From positions 1 through 21,128 of the forward strand of contig JAOPUQ010000157.1 in the NCBI GenBank assembly GCA_025963425.1: a stretch of DNA of 21,128 nucleotides, given 5' to 3'. Shown in pieces: positions 7,786-15,084 of the stretch. The stretch's first letter is position 1; each line of letters opens with the position of its first letter. Below the pieces are notes generated by a model that searched no databases, was not told where the DNA came from, and saw nothing but the letters and a program-made list of their open reading frames with translations. Made by a program: the position numbers and the translations under genes. This DNA is from Modestobacter sp. (GTDB lineage: Bacteria; Actinomycetota; Actinomycetes; Mycobacteriales; Geodermatophilaceae).

Positions 7786-8928
7786 ATGAGCACGCACAAC
7801 GGGCAGCCCGGACCGGGCGCGACGCTCGCCTCGGTGTCGACGGCCACGCTGACCACCTGGGTGGTCCTCGCCGTCGCGGTCGGCATCGCGCTCGGGCTGC
7901 TCGGCGCCCGGCTCGCCGGACGCCGGCGGGGCACCCGCCCGGTTTCCGCCCCGGGGGCGGTGCCGCCCGTGGACGCCCCGGCCGCGCCGGCCGTCACCGG
8001 GTCCCGCGCGGCGGTCGCGTTCGTCGACGACCTGCCCGGCTTCCTCGAGCACCCGCCGGGCACGCCGGCGCCTCCGGAGATCGTCCCCAGCGCTCGGCCG
8101 ACCGCCCCCGCCCCAGCCACTGCCACACCGGCCGGCGCCACCACGGCCGCGCCGACGGCCGGGGACGCCGGGCGCCCGGCGCGCTCGTCGGTGCTGACCA
8201 TGGTGGTCGCCGCGGTCGTGCTCGTCGTCCTGGCCGTGGTGGTGGCGCTGACCGCGGGCCGGGACCCGGCCGGCACCGCCTCCTCCGCGTCCGGCAGCAC
8301 GGCGACGACGGGCACGACGGCGGCGGGCACCACGGCGACGGGCACCACGGCGGCGGGCACGACGGCGGCGGGGAGCGCACCGACCGGGTCGGCCGCTCCG
8401 GCGACCGCGGCCGAGACCGCCGCGGCGGCGCTGGCCTTCACCTCCGTGCCGCTCGGCAGCGACGGTGCCGCGGCGAGCATCACCTTCGGCGGCGTGGTGC
8501 TCGAGCAGCGGGCGGTCGGCCTCACCGTCACCTACCCCAGTCTGAGCCTCAGCGGCGACGGCGCGCAGGCACTGGCCCACGTGCGGCTGCCGACCTTCAA
8601 CTGCCTGACCGGTGAGCCACCCGCCGACCCGGTGGCGGCCGGCTGCAGCCGGTCGCTCACCGAGTACGCCGACCTCGCCAGCCCCGCCCTCCGGGTCAGC
8701 CGGGACGGCGACCGGCTCGACGTGGTCGGCCTCTTCCCCACCTACACCCGGTCCAACGGCTCGCCGCCGGCCTACACCGGGCGGGCCTACCAGCTCACCG
8801 CCACCGTCTCCCCCGACGGCGCGGTCCGCGGCGGGGCGGCGGCGGCCACCGGCGTGGTGCGGATCGGCCTGGGCAGCGCGGTCAGCACGCCGGTCCCCGG
8901 CGTCAACGTGCTGCAGTTCGCCGACTGA
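7786..8928 (+). CDS. Unrecognised two-TM protein with Thr/Ala/Gly-rich linker
   Basis: I do not recognise this 380-residue protein. It has a hydrophobic segment at about 24-44 followed by RRR. A Pro/Ala-rich region of about 90 residues leads to a second strong hydrophobic segment at about 135-157. Next come four GTTAA/GTTAT repeats (176-195) and a C-terminal domain of about 170 residues rich in beta-type sequence, with two cysteines (C273, C287) that could form a disulphide. With two TMs the C-terminal domain would be on the same side as the N-terminus; an outside domain is more natural for the disulphide and Thr-rich linker. An ATG 12 nt upstream (7774) is an alternative start. It converges with the next gene, stop to stop 11 bp apart. 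It has no counterpart in the mycobacterial cluster as I recall it. Confidence 0.75.
   Translation: MSTHNGQPGPGATLASVSTATLTTWVVLAVAVGIALGLLGARLAGRRRGTRPVSAPGAVPPVDAPAAPAVTGSRAAVAFVDDLPGFLEHPPGTPAPPEIVPSARPTAPAPATATPAGATTAAPTAGDAGRPARSSVLTMVVAAVVLVVLAVVVALTAGRDPAGTASSASGSTATTGTTAAGTTATGTTAAGTTAAGSAPTGSAAPATAAETAAAALAFTSVPLGSDGAAASITFGGVVLEQRAVGLTVTYPSLSLSGDGAQALAHVRLPTFNCLTGEPPADPVAAGCSRSLTEYADLASPALRVSRDGDRLDVVGLFPTYTRSNGSPPAYTGRAYQLTATVSPDGAVRGGAAAATGVVRIGLGSAVSTPVPGVNVLQFAD
8311..8370 (+). repeat. Four tandem 15-bp units encoding Gly-Thr-Thr-Ala-Ala/Thr
   Basis: Four in-frame copies of GGCACSACGGCGRCG lie head to tail at 8311, 8326, 8341 and 8356. They encode the Thr-rich linker of the two-TM protein. 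The units differ at only two positions, so copy number may vary between strains. Confidence 0.85.
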
Positions 8929-8943
8929 GCCGGCGCCGCTCAG
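8925..8943. other. Inverted repeat spanning two convergent stop codons
   Basis: CTGAGC at 8925-8930 pairs with GCTCAG at 8938-8943 around a 7-nt GC loop. The TGA of the plus-strand gene and the TGA of the minus-strand gene both lie in the arms. There is no T-tract, so it is not a standard terminator, but it is the only structure in the 11-bp gap. Confidence 0.4.
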
Positions 8944-9701
8944 CGGCGGCCGAGCACCCGCAGGCCGGCCGAGGCGGTCAGCGTCACCACGGGCGAGCCG
9001 AGCTCGCGGCGCAGGCCGCCCACGTCGGAGAAGCCCCACCACGGCCAGCGGTCGCCGGAGACGGGGTCGAGCAGGGTCAGCAGCAGGGCCGCCGGCGCCC
9101 CGTTCCCCGGGACGACGGCCAGCTCCAGCGCGCCGACCGCCGCGTGCAGGCGGGCGCTGGCGCGAACGAACCGCCGCTCGGCGGCCGGCAGCCGGTCCAG
9201 CAGGGCGGGCAGCCAGCGGTCCACCCCGGCCGGGTCGGTCATGCGGACGACGTCGGCCACGGAGTCGAGCTCGTCGACCAGCCGGCGGCTGCGGGCGTTG
9301 GCCAGCGAACCGGACGGCAGGGCCGTGGCGAGGTGTCGCAGCGTGGGGTCGCCCAGGGGCAGGCCACCCAGGCGCAGGGTCCATGGGCCGCGGAGCCGGT
9401 CGAGGGACTCCAGCACGCCGTCGGCGAGCCGCCGGGCGACGTCGTCGTCGCGGGCGTACAGCCGGCTCGCCGGGCGCCCGCCGGGAACGGGCCGCACCGC
9501 ATCGCCCAGCACGGTCACCGCGGTCGCCGGACCCCGACGGGAGAACGACAACAGGGCCGCCCCGTCGGGACGGCCCTGCCGGTGCTGCTCGACCACCACC
9601 GCCCGGGGGCGGCCCGAGGGGACGAGAGAGGCGGACCGCACGTTCAGCACGGCGGTCAGCCACGGCCCACGGGCGGTGACAGGAGCTGAAAGATCGGACA
9701 T
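8940..9701 (-). CDS. Unrecognised protein downstream of whiB2
   Basis: I do not recognise this 253-residue protein, which has no cysteine, no signal peptide and no membrane segment. Visible landmarks are GPWTLRLGGLPLGDPT at 105-120, a charged helical middle part (135-190) and a WPWWGFSDVGG stretch at 219-229 close to the C-terminus. Hydrophobic beta-like runs alternate with Arg-rich helices, suggesting a soluble globular domain. The PWTLRLGGLP segment faintly recalls acetyltransferase-like proteins, but I would not assign that. An in-frame GTG at 9767 would add 22 residues of coding-like sequence. Neither start has a good SD. It follows whiB2 on the same strand after roughly 160 bp, so co-expression is possible but not shown. 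Codon bias on this strand supports a real gene. Confidence 0.68.
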   Translation of the reverse strand: MSDLSAPVTARGPWLTAVLNVRSASLVPSGRPRAVVVEQHRQGRPDGAALLSFSRRGPATAVTVLGDAVRPVPGGRPASRLYARDDDVARRLADGVLESLDRLRGPWTLRLGGLPLGDPTLRHLATALPSGSLANARSRRLVDELDSVADVVRMTDPAGVDRWLPALLDRLPAAERRFVRASARLHAAVGALELAVVPGNGAPAALLLTLLDPVSGDRWPWWGFSDVGGLRRELGSPVVTLTASAGLRVLGRR

Positions 9702-9860
9702 GAGCGGTGCCGCGGCACGGACCTCGCGGACGACGCTGGCGCGTCCGACGGCGACCCGGGTGAACACGGGAGCCAGTCGACCACACCGGTGGTGCGGGGG
9801 GACGACCCGGCCGGAGCGGCGCTGCTCCTGGCGGGGGGATCGCCGGGGGGGGTGCTGGTG

Positions 9861-10220
9861 TCAGCCGGCGCGACGCCGCAGGCGGCGCCGCTCACGCTCG
9901 GACAGACCGCCCCAGATGCCGAAGCGCTCGTCGTTGGCCAGGGCGTACTCCAGGCACTCGGAGCGCACCTCGCACCCGGTGCAGATCTTCTTCGCCTCGC
10001 GGGTGGAGCCGCCCTTCTCGGGGAAGAACGCCTCCGGATCGGTCTCGGCGCACAGGGCGCTCTCCTGCCAGCCCTGCTCCTCCAGGAGCCCGCCGACGAG
10101 GCCGGCGTCGAACGACACCCCGCCCTGCGGGCTGATGCCCAGCACGTCAGCCGCGTAGGCGGCCGGCGGTGAGCCTGCTGCTGCGCTCTTGTACTCGCTC
10201 AACCACGACACCTCAGCCAT
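9861..10220 (-). CDS. whiB2: WhiB-family Fe-S transcriptional regulator, WhiB2/WhmD type
   Basis: This 119-residue protein binds a 4Fe-4S cluster and acts with the primary sigma factor to control genes for septation and cell division in actinobacteria. Four cluster cysteines are present (C57, C80, C83, C89), followed by the GIWGG turn (101-105) and the basic tail ERERRRLRRRAG. The block DPEAFFPEKGGSTREAKKIC and the closing GIWGGLSERERRRL are almost the same as I remember in WhmD/WhiB2. The ATG at 10220 follows GAGGGGA (10230-10236) with 9-nt spacing; a GTG one codon earlier is also possible. It is divergent from fbiA, exactly as whiB2 is in mycobacteria, and has a strong promoter with a leader of about 75 nt. 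Confidence 0.94.
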   Translation of the reverse strand: MAEVSWLSEYKSAAAGSPPAAYAADVLGISPQGGVSFDAGLVGGLLEEQGWQESALCAETDPEAFFPEKGGSTREAKKICTGCEVRSECLEYALANDERFGIWGGLSERERRRLRRRAG

Positions 10221-10302
10221 CACGATGCGTCCCCTCACGTCTCGTCACGGCGAGCAATCCCGGGCGGTTCCCGAGCTGCCAGCGCCTGATGACAACGTCG
10301 GA

Positions 10303-10332
10303 ATTACACGCGTGTCGTTGAGCCGGGGTCAA
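10303..10332 (-). promoter_or_regulatory. whiB2 promoter (-35 TTGACC, -10 TGTAAT, 18-bp spacer)
   Basis: On the minus strand TTGACC (10327-10332) and TGTAAT (10303-10308) each match the vegetative consensus at five of six positions and are 18 bp apart. This is the best sigma-70-type promoter in the window. The start would be near 10296, leaving a leader of about 75 nt before the ATG at 10220. The perfect palindrome ACACGCGTGT (10306-10315) overlaps the -10 and spacer and is well placed for a repressor. Confidence 0.65.
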
Positions 10333-10340
10333 GTTGAGGG

Positions 10341-10351
10341 GGTGTAACACC
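10341..10351. promoter_or_regulatory. Palindrome GGTGTAACACC upstream of the whiB2 promoter
   Basis: This is an 11-bp perfect inverted repeat with a central A/T, starting 9 bp upstream of the whiB2 -35. It shares GTGT/ACAC half-sites, in the opposite order, with ACACGCGTGT on the promoter about 35 bp away. It may be an operator; the regulator is unknown. Confidence 0.35.
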
Positions 10352-10533
10352 GAACCACTCGAGCCTCTCCCGTCACCTCCGGTCCCCAGAGGGTCACGAT
10401 GCACCTCGACACGCCGCAACGCCCGTCAGGTTCTGCCCAGTCCGGGACACGGCTTTCGTCCATATCATGCGGCCATCCACGGGCCTGACCAGGGGCCTGC
10501 GGTGGACTTCTGCCCATCAGGCACCATGGACAC

Positions 10534-11484
10534 GTGCAAATCGTCGTGCTGGCCGGAGGCGTCGGCGGCGCCCGTTTCCTCCGTGGGGTGCTCGCCGCGG
10601 CGCCGGGCGCCGACGTCACCGTGGTGGTGAACACAGGCGACGACGTCACGATGCACGGGCTGCGCATCTGCCCCGACCTGGACACCGTGATGTACACGCT
10701 GGGTGACGGGATCGACGAGGAACGCGGCTGGGGCCGGCGTGCTGAGAGCTGGACGGTCAAGGAGGAACTGGCCGCCTACGGTGCCGAGCCGACCTGGTTC
10801 GGGCTCGGCGACCGCGACCTCGCCACCCACCTCGTCCGCACCCGCATGCTGGACGCCGGCTACCCCCTGTCGGAGGTCACCGCGGCGCTGGCCACCCGTT
10901 GGCAGCCCGGCGTACGACTGCTGCCGATGAGTGACCAGCGGGTCGAGACCCACGTGGTGGTGACCGATCCGGGAACCGGGCGCCCACAGGCGATCCACTT
11001 CCAGGAGTGGTGGGTCCGACACCGCGCGTCACTGGCGGCCAGTGCCTTCGTCCAGGTCGGTGTGGACGACGCGCGCCCCGCCCCCGGCGTCGTCGAAGCC
11101 CTCACCAGCGCCGACGCCGTCCTCCTCGCCCCGTCGAACCCGGTGGTCTCCATCGGCACGGTGCTCGGCGTCCCCGGCATCCGCGCTGCGCTGCGCGGTG
11201 CGTCCGGCCGGGTCGTGGGCGTCTCCCCGATCGTCGGCGGCGAGGTCGTGCGCGGAATGGCCGACCGCTGCCTGCCGGTGGTCGGCGTGGAGGTCAGCGC
11301 CCAGGGCGTGGGCCGCCACTACGGCGCCCGCTCCGACGGCGGGCTGCTCGACGCCTGGCTGGTGCAGACCGGCGACGCCGCCTCCGTGCCCGGCGTCGAC
11401 GTCCGCGCGGTTCCCCTGCTGATGAGCTCGCCGGAGGCGACCGAGGCACTGGCCCGGGCCGCGTTGGACGCCGCGGGTGTCTGA
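10534..11484 (+). CDS. fbiA: F420 biosynthesis 2-phospho-lactate/enolpyruvyl transferase (CofD family)
   Basis: It transfers the phospho-lactyl or phosphoenolpyruvyl unit from its guanosine-diphosphate carrier to the deazaflavin Fo, giving (dehydro-)F420-0. The 316-residue product has the CofD N-terminus VVLAGGVGGARFLRG (4-18), the NTGDD motif at 33-37, the segment WFGLGDRDLATHLVRT around 88-103 and LAPSNPVVSIGTVLG around residue 200. The mycobacterial enzyme is slightly longer (about 331). The start is the GTG at 10534, the only one giving the conserved MQIVVLAGGVGG. A nearby ATG at 10526 is out of frame. Its stop overlaps fbiB by 8 nt, so the two are an operon. The flanking whiB2 gene on the other strand confirms the mycobacterial-type F420 locus. 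Confidence 0.95.
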   Translation: MQIVVLAGGVGGARFLRGVLAAAPGADVTVVVNTGDDVTMHGLRICPDLDTVMYTLGDGIDEERGWGRRAESWTVKEELAAYGAEPTWFGLGDRDLATHLVRTRMLDAGYPLSEVTAALATRWQPGVRLLPMSDQRVETHVVVTDPGTGRPQAIHFQEWWVRHRASLAASAFVQVGVDDARPAPGVVEALTSADAVLLAPSNPVVSIGTVLGVPGIRAALRGASGRVVGVSPIVGGEVVRGMADRCLPVVGVEVSAQGVGRHYGARSDGGLLDAWLVQTGDAASVPGVDVRAVPLLMSSPEATEALARAALDAAGV

Positions 11485-12568
11485 GCCGCCGATCGGCCTG
11501 TCCGTGCACCCGGTCGCGGGTCTGCCGGAGTTCACCCCCGGCGACGACCTCGCCGCCGCGGTGGCCGCCGCCGCCCCCTGGCTGGCCGACGGTGACGTGG
11601 TGGTGGTGACCTCCAAGGTCGTCTCCAAGGTCGAGGGCAACCTGGTCCACGTCGAGCCCGGCGCCGACCGGGAGGCGGCCCGCCAGCGCGCCATCGACGC
11701 CGAGACCGTGCGGGTGGTCGCCCGCCGCGGACCGCTGCGGATCGTCGAGACCCGGCACGGCTGGGTGGTCGCCGCGGCCGGCATCGACGCCTCCAACGTC
11801 GCCGCCGACAGCCTGGTCCTGCTGCCCGCAGACGCCGACGCGTCGGCCCGGGACCTGCGCGCCGGGCTGGCCCGGCTGCTGGGCGTGCGCGTGGGCGTCG
11901 TGGTCAGCGACACCTTCGGCCGCCCGTGGCGGGACGGCCTCACCGACGTGGCTGTCGGCGCCGCCGGGGTCCCCGCGCTGCTGGACCTCCGCGGCGAGGT
12001 CGACGCGCACGGCAACCGGCTGGAGACCACGCAGGTCGCCCTGATCGACGAGCTCGCCGCCGCGGCCGACCTGGTGAAGGGCAAGCTGGCGGGGGTGCCG
12101 GTGGCCGTCGTCCGCGGCCTGGCGCTGCCCGTCCCCGAGCACGACGACGCGGACGCCGGCGCGCGCCCGCTGGTCCGGCTGGGCGCCGGCGACCTGTTCC
12201 GGTTCGGCAGCCGTGACGTGGTGGACGGTCGCGCCCCCGCCGAGCGGATCACGCCCCGGGCCGGCGACCTCGACGCGGTCGCCGAGGCCTTCCGGGTGGC
12301 CGCCGCCGCGCTGCCGGAGTTCCCCGTCGTCCTCTCCTACGGCCGGGACACCGACGGCGGGGTCGACGTGCACCTCACCGACGCCGCCACGCAGACCACC
12401 GCGATCGCCCTGGGCGCCGTCCTGGGCGCCGTCCTGGTCCACCTGCGGGCCGAGGGCTGGGCGACCCGCTGGGAGCCGGTGAGCACGCCGGGCGCCTCCT
12501 CCCTGGTGGGCCGGCTCTGGCTGGGCGCCGACGGCGGACCGGCGGGCGGCCCCGCGCCGCTCCGCTAG
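11477..12568 (+). CDS. fbiB: Coenzyme F420-0:L-glutamate ligase with shortened C-terminal extension
   Basis: The N-terminal 245 residues are a complete CofE domain that adds gamma-linked glutamates to F420-0 with GTP. Seen are VVVTSKVVSKVEG (42-54), ETRHGWVVAAAGIDASNV (91-108), SDTFGRPWRDG (144-154) and the late VPVAVVRGLA plus GAGDLFRFGS. In mycobacterial FbiB (about 448 residues, from memory) a second FMN-binding nitroreductase-like domain of about 200 residues reduces dehydro-F420-0. Here only about 100 residues follow (264-363), with weak resemblance in TQTTAIALGAVLGAVL. The start is the GTG at 11477, overlapping the fbiA stop by 8 nt. The final reading ends at a TAG that forms part of the rmlC -10 box. 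The ligase call is secure; whether the C-terminal part has any function is open. Confidence 0.93.
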   Translation: MSEPPIGLSVHPVAGLPEFTPGDDLAAAVAAAAPWLADGDVVVVTSKVVSKVEGNLVHVEPGADREAARQRAIDAETVRVVARRGPLRIVETRHGWVVAAAGIDASNVAADSLVLLPADADASARDLRAGLARLLGVRVGVVVSDTFGRPWRDGLTDVAVGAAGVPALLDLRGEVDAHGNRLETTQVALIDELAAAADLVKGKLAGVPVAVVRGLALPVPEHDDADAGARPLVRLGAGDLFRFGSRDVVDGRAPAERITPRAGDLDAVAEAFRVAAAALPEFPVVLSYGRDTDGGVDVHLTDAATQTTAIALGAVLGAVLVHLRAEGWATRWEPVSTPGASSLVGRLWLGADGGPAGGPAPLR

Positions 12569-12571
12569 CGT
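12566..12571 (+). promoter_or_regulatory. Candidate -10 box (TAGCGT) for leaderless rmlC
   Basis: TAGCGT fits TAnnnT and ends 8 nt before the rmlC GTG at 12580. No SD is present. Its first three bases are the fbiB stop codon TAG. A leaderless rmlC start inside the 11-bp fbiB-rmlC gap is therefore plausible. Confidence 0.45.
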
Positions 12572-12579
12572 CGGCGCCC

Positions 12580-13182
12580 GTGCGGATCCGCGAGCTCGCC
12601 GTCCCCGACAGCTACGTGCTGGACCTGGTGCCGCATGGCGACGCCCGGGGCCGGTTCACCGAGTGGTACCGGGCCGATGTGCTCGCCGAGGCGGCCGGGT
12701 TCGGATTGACGCTGGCGCAGGCCAACCACAGCGTGTCGGCGCGGGGATCGCTGCGCGGGGTGCACTTCGCGCTGGTGCCGCCGGGGCAGGCGAAGTACGT
12801 GTACTGCCCGGCCGGCCGGGTGCTCGACGTGGTGGTCGACGTGCGGGTGGGCTCGCCGACGTTCGGGGTGCACGACTCGGTGCTCCTGGACAGCGAGCAG
12901 CCGCGGGCGGTGTACCTGGCCGAGGGCCTGGGACACGCCTTCGTCTCCCTGACCGACGCCAGCTCGGTGACCTACCTGGTGTCCAGCGGCTACTCCCCCG
13001 GCCGGGAGTTCGGCATCGACCCGCTGGACCCCGACCTGGCGCTGCCCTGGCCGGCCGACCTGGAGTTCGAGCTGTCGGCCAAGGACGTCGCCGCCCCCAC
13101 CCTCGAGCAGGCCCGGGAGCAGGGGCTGCTGCCGACGATGGCGCAGTGCTCGGCGCGCTACGCGGAGCTCCGCGCCGGCTGA
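12580..13182 (+). CDS. rmlC: dTDP-4-dehydrorhamnose 3,5-epimerase
   Basis: It epimerises C3 and C5 of dTDP-4-keto-6-deoxyglucose, the third step to dTDP-L-rhamnose. The 200-residue cupin has DARGRFTEWYR (21-31), NHSVSARGSLRGVHF (49-63) with the catalytic base H62, and AKYVYCPAGRVLDVVVDVR (71-89). SPTFG (92-96), GLGHAFVSL (117-125) and the tyrosines at 132 and 138 follow. The RGVHFALVPPGQAKYV wording is closer to actinobacterial RmlC than to the enterobacterial RGLHFQ form. The GTG at 12580 gives the expected N-terminus. It follows fbiB by 11 bp, but the function differs and a -10-like box lies directly upstream. It converges with rmlD, stops 10 bp apart. Confidence 0.94.
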   Translation: MRIRELAVPDSYVLDLVPHGDARGRFTEWYRADVLAEAAGFGLTLAQANHSVSARGSLRGVHFALVPPGQAKYVYCPAGRVLDVVVDVRVGSPTFGVHDSVLLDSEQPRAVYLAEGLGHAFVSLTDASSVTYLVSSGYSPGREFGIDPLDPDLALPWPADLEFELSAKDVAAPTLEQAREQGLLPTMAQCSARYAELRAG

Positions 13183-13192
13183 GCCGCCCGGG

Positions 13193-14092
13193 TCACCCGC
13201 GCAGGACGCCCAGGCGGTCGAGGCAGGCCCGGAGGGCGTCCGGCCATGCCGGCAGCGGTGTCAGGCCGGCAGCGGTCCAGCTGGCCGGGTCCAGGACGCT
13301 GTAGGCGGGGCGGTGTGCCGGCCTGGGGAAGGCGTCGGTGGTGGTGGGCCGCACCCGGTCGGGGTCGGCGCCGGTGAGGGCGAAGACCTCCCGGGCCAGG
13401 CCGTGCCAGGTGGTGGTGCCGGTGTCGGTGGCGTGCAGCAGTCCCCGGGTGCCGGTGGCGGCGAGCTGGACCAGCCCGGCCGCCAGGTCCGCGGACCAGG
13501 TGGGGCTGCCGGTCTGGTCGGCCACGACGGAGACGGTGTCCCGCTCGGCCTCGAGCCGGAGCATGGTGCGCACGAAGTTGGTGCCGTGGGCGGCGTAGAC
13601 CCAGGCGGTGCGGACGACGACGGCGTCGTCGTCCACGGCGCTGACGGCCCGTTCCCCGGCGAGCTTGGTGCGGCCGTAGGCGGTGCGGGGGGCCGGGGTG
13701 TCGCCGGTGCCGTAGGGGGTGGTCGCGGTGCCGTCGAAGACGTAGTCGGTGGAGACGTGCACCAGTCGGCCGCGGCCGGCCAGCTCCTGGGCCAGCCAGC
13801 CCGGGGCGGCGCCGTTGACCAGGGCGGCGGTGTCCTCGTCGGTCTCGGCGGCGTCGACGGCGGTGTAGGCGGCGGCGTTGATCAGCACCGGCCGGTCCCC
13901 GCGGCCCTCGGCCGCGGTCAGCCAGTCTCGGACGGTGCTGCGGACGCCGTCCTCGTCGGTGAGGTCCAGCTGCCCGCGGCCGAGTGCGGTCACGGTGTCC
14001 CCGTGCCCCGGGCGGTCGGCGAGCACGGCCTGCAGGTCGGTGCCCAACTGCCCGGCGGCGCCGGTGACGAGCCAGGAGATCGTCCCGCTCAT
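13193..14092 (-). CDS. rmlD: dTDP-4-dehydrorhamnose reductase
   Basis: It makes dTDP-L-rhamnose by NAD(P)H reduction of the 4-keto sugar, the last step of the path. The 299-residue Rossmann protein shows TGAAGQLG (10-17), INAAAYTAVDAAE (71-83), STDYVFDG (114-121), the YxxxK pair (Y139, K143) and VADQTGSPTWSADLA later on. The ATG at 14092 overlaps the rmlB stop (ATGA), so it is translationally coupled to rmlB. Upstream in-frame codons lie inside rmlB and are not used. Rhamnose in actinobacteria is used in the arabinogalactan linker or in teichoic and capsular glycans; which one cannot be read here. Confidence 0.95.
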   Translation of the reverse strand: MSGTISWLVTGAAGQLGTDLQAVLADRPGHGDTVTALGRGQLDLTDEDGVRSTVRDWLTAAEGRGDRPVLINAAAYTAVDAAETDEDTAALVNGAAPGWLAQELAGRGRLVHVSTDYVFDGTATTPYGTGDTPAPRTAYGRTKLAGERAVSAVDDDAVVVRTAWVYAAHGTNFVRTMLRLEAERDTVSVVADQTGSPTWSADLAAGLVQLAATGTRGLLHATDTGTTTWHGLAREVFALTGADPDRVRPTTTDAFPRPAHRPAYSVLDPASWTAAGLTPLPAWPDALRACLDRLGVLRG

Positions 14093-15084
14093 GGCTGGGC
14101 GGTCCGGGAAGCGGCCTTGAGCGGTTCCCACCAGGCGCGGTTGTCCCGGTACCACTGCACGGTCAGCGCCAGGCCGTCCTCGAAGGCCATCCGGGGTGCG
14201 TAGCCGAGAGCGGCGGTCTTGGCGTGGTCGACGGAGTAGCGCAGGTCGTGGCCGCCACCGCGGGGGTCGAGGATGTTGTCCACGTAGGACCAGTCGCGGC
14301 CGGTGGCCGCCAGCAGCTTCTCGGTGAGCTCGCGGTTGGACAGTTCGCGGCCGCCGCCGATGTTGTAGAACTCGCCGGGCTCGCCCTTCTCCAGCACGAG
14401 CTGGATGCCGCGGCAGTGGTCGTCGACGAACAGCCAGTCCCGGACGTTCGCGCCCTCCCCGTAGAGGGGCACCTTGTGCCCGTCGAGGAGGTTGGTGACG
14501 AACAGCGGGATGACCTTCTCCGGGTAGTGGTAGGGCCCGTAGTTGTTCGAGCAGCGGGTGATGGAGATGTCCAGGCCGTAGGTCTTCGCGTAGGCGCGGG
14601 CGATCAGGTCACTGCCCGCCTTCGCCGCCGAGTACGGGGAGTTGGGCTCCAGCAGGTGGTCCTCGGTCCAGGAACCGTGCTCGATGGAGCCGTAGACCTC
14701 GTCGGTGGACACGTGCACCACCCGGGACACCCCGTGCCGCAGGGCGGCGTCGAAGACCTGCTGGGCGCCCAGGACGTTGGTCAGCACGAACCCCGCCGCG
14801 CCGGTGATCGACCGGTCGACGTGGGACTCGGCGGCGAAGTTGACCACCACGTCGTGCCCGGGCAGCGCCGCGTCGAGGTCGGCGGCGGAGCAGATGTCGC
14901 CCTGGACGAAGGAGTACCGGGGTGAGTCGGCGACCGAGGCCAGGTTGGCCAGGTTCCCGGCGTAGGTCAGCTTGTCGAACACCGTCACCTGCGCGTCGGC
15001 GTACCCGGGGTAGCCGCCGGTCAGCATCGTGCGCACGTAGTGCGAGCCGATGAACCCCGCCCCACCAGTCACCAGGATCCGCAT
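14089..15084 (-). CDS. rmlB: dTDP-glucose 4,6-dehydratase
   Basis: It converts dTDP-glucose to dTDP-4-keto-6-deoxyglucose with bound NAD. The 331-residue short-chain dehydrogenase-like protein begins MRILVTGGAGFIGSHYVR. It contains NFAAESHVDRSI (82-93), STDEVYG with active-site Asp and Glu (126-132), YSAAKAGSD with Y151 and K155, and TRCSNNYGPYHYPEK. The ATG at 15084 gives the family start. A longer in-frame reading into the rmlA gene is not credible. TAACGT on the minus strand lies 8 nt before this ATG with no SD, suggesting leaderless transcription. It is the first gene of a two-gene unit with rmlD and divergent from rmlA across only 52 bp. Confidence 0.96.
   Translation of the reverse strand: MRILVTGGAGFIGSHYVRTMLTGGYPGYADAQVTVFDKLTYAGNLANLASVADSPRYSFVQGDICSAADLDAALPGHDVVVNFAAESHVDRSITGAAGFVLTNVLGAQQVFDAALRHGVSRVVHVSTDEVYGSIEHGSWTEDHLLEPNSPYSAAKAGSDLIARAYAKTYGLDISITRCSNNYGPYHYPEKVIPLFVTNLLDGHKVPLYGEGANVRDWLFVDDHCRGIQLVLEKGEPGEFYNIGGGRELSNRELTEKLLAATGRDWSYVDNILDPRGGGHDLRYSVDHAKTAALGYAPRMAFEDGLALTVQWYRDNRAWWEPLKAASRTAQP

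Larger units (their letters stand above)
10221..10533. promoter_or_regulatory. Divergent whiB2-fbiA intergenic region
   Basis: This 313-bp gap holds the whiB2 promoter, leader and SD on the minus strand. On the fbiA side TATCAT at 10463-10468 is a possible -10 (five of six to TATAAT) that would give a leader of about 60 nt. No -35 and no clear SD were seen before the fbiA GTG. Two short palindromes lie at 10306-10315 and 10341-10351. No additional gene is supported here. Confidence 0.6.

Noticed and set aside
7219..9786. An 855-codon minus-strand frame over the zincin-like, two-TM and orphan genes
   Set aside because: The product is Arg/Pro/Gly-rich without motifs and overlaps three better-supported genes.
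9786..9860. Terminator or small gene in the G-rich stretch after whiB2
   Set aside because: There are runs of six to eight G and a weak hairpin at 9813-9828 (GGAGC/GCTCC), but no T-tract and no credible short reading frame. The long G runs are also prone to sequencing error.
10303..10318. BldD binding site on the whiB2 promoter
   Set aside because: TTACACGCGTGT has 4 bp between the TNAC and GTNN parts instead of the 5 of the consensus, and the second half-site ends in C rather than A. It is kept only as a generic palindrome.
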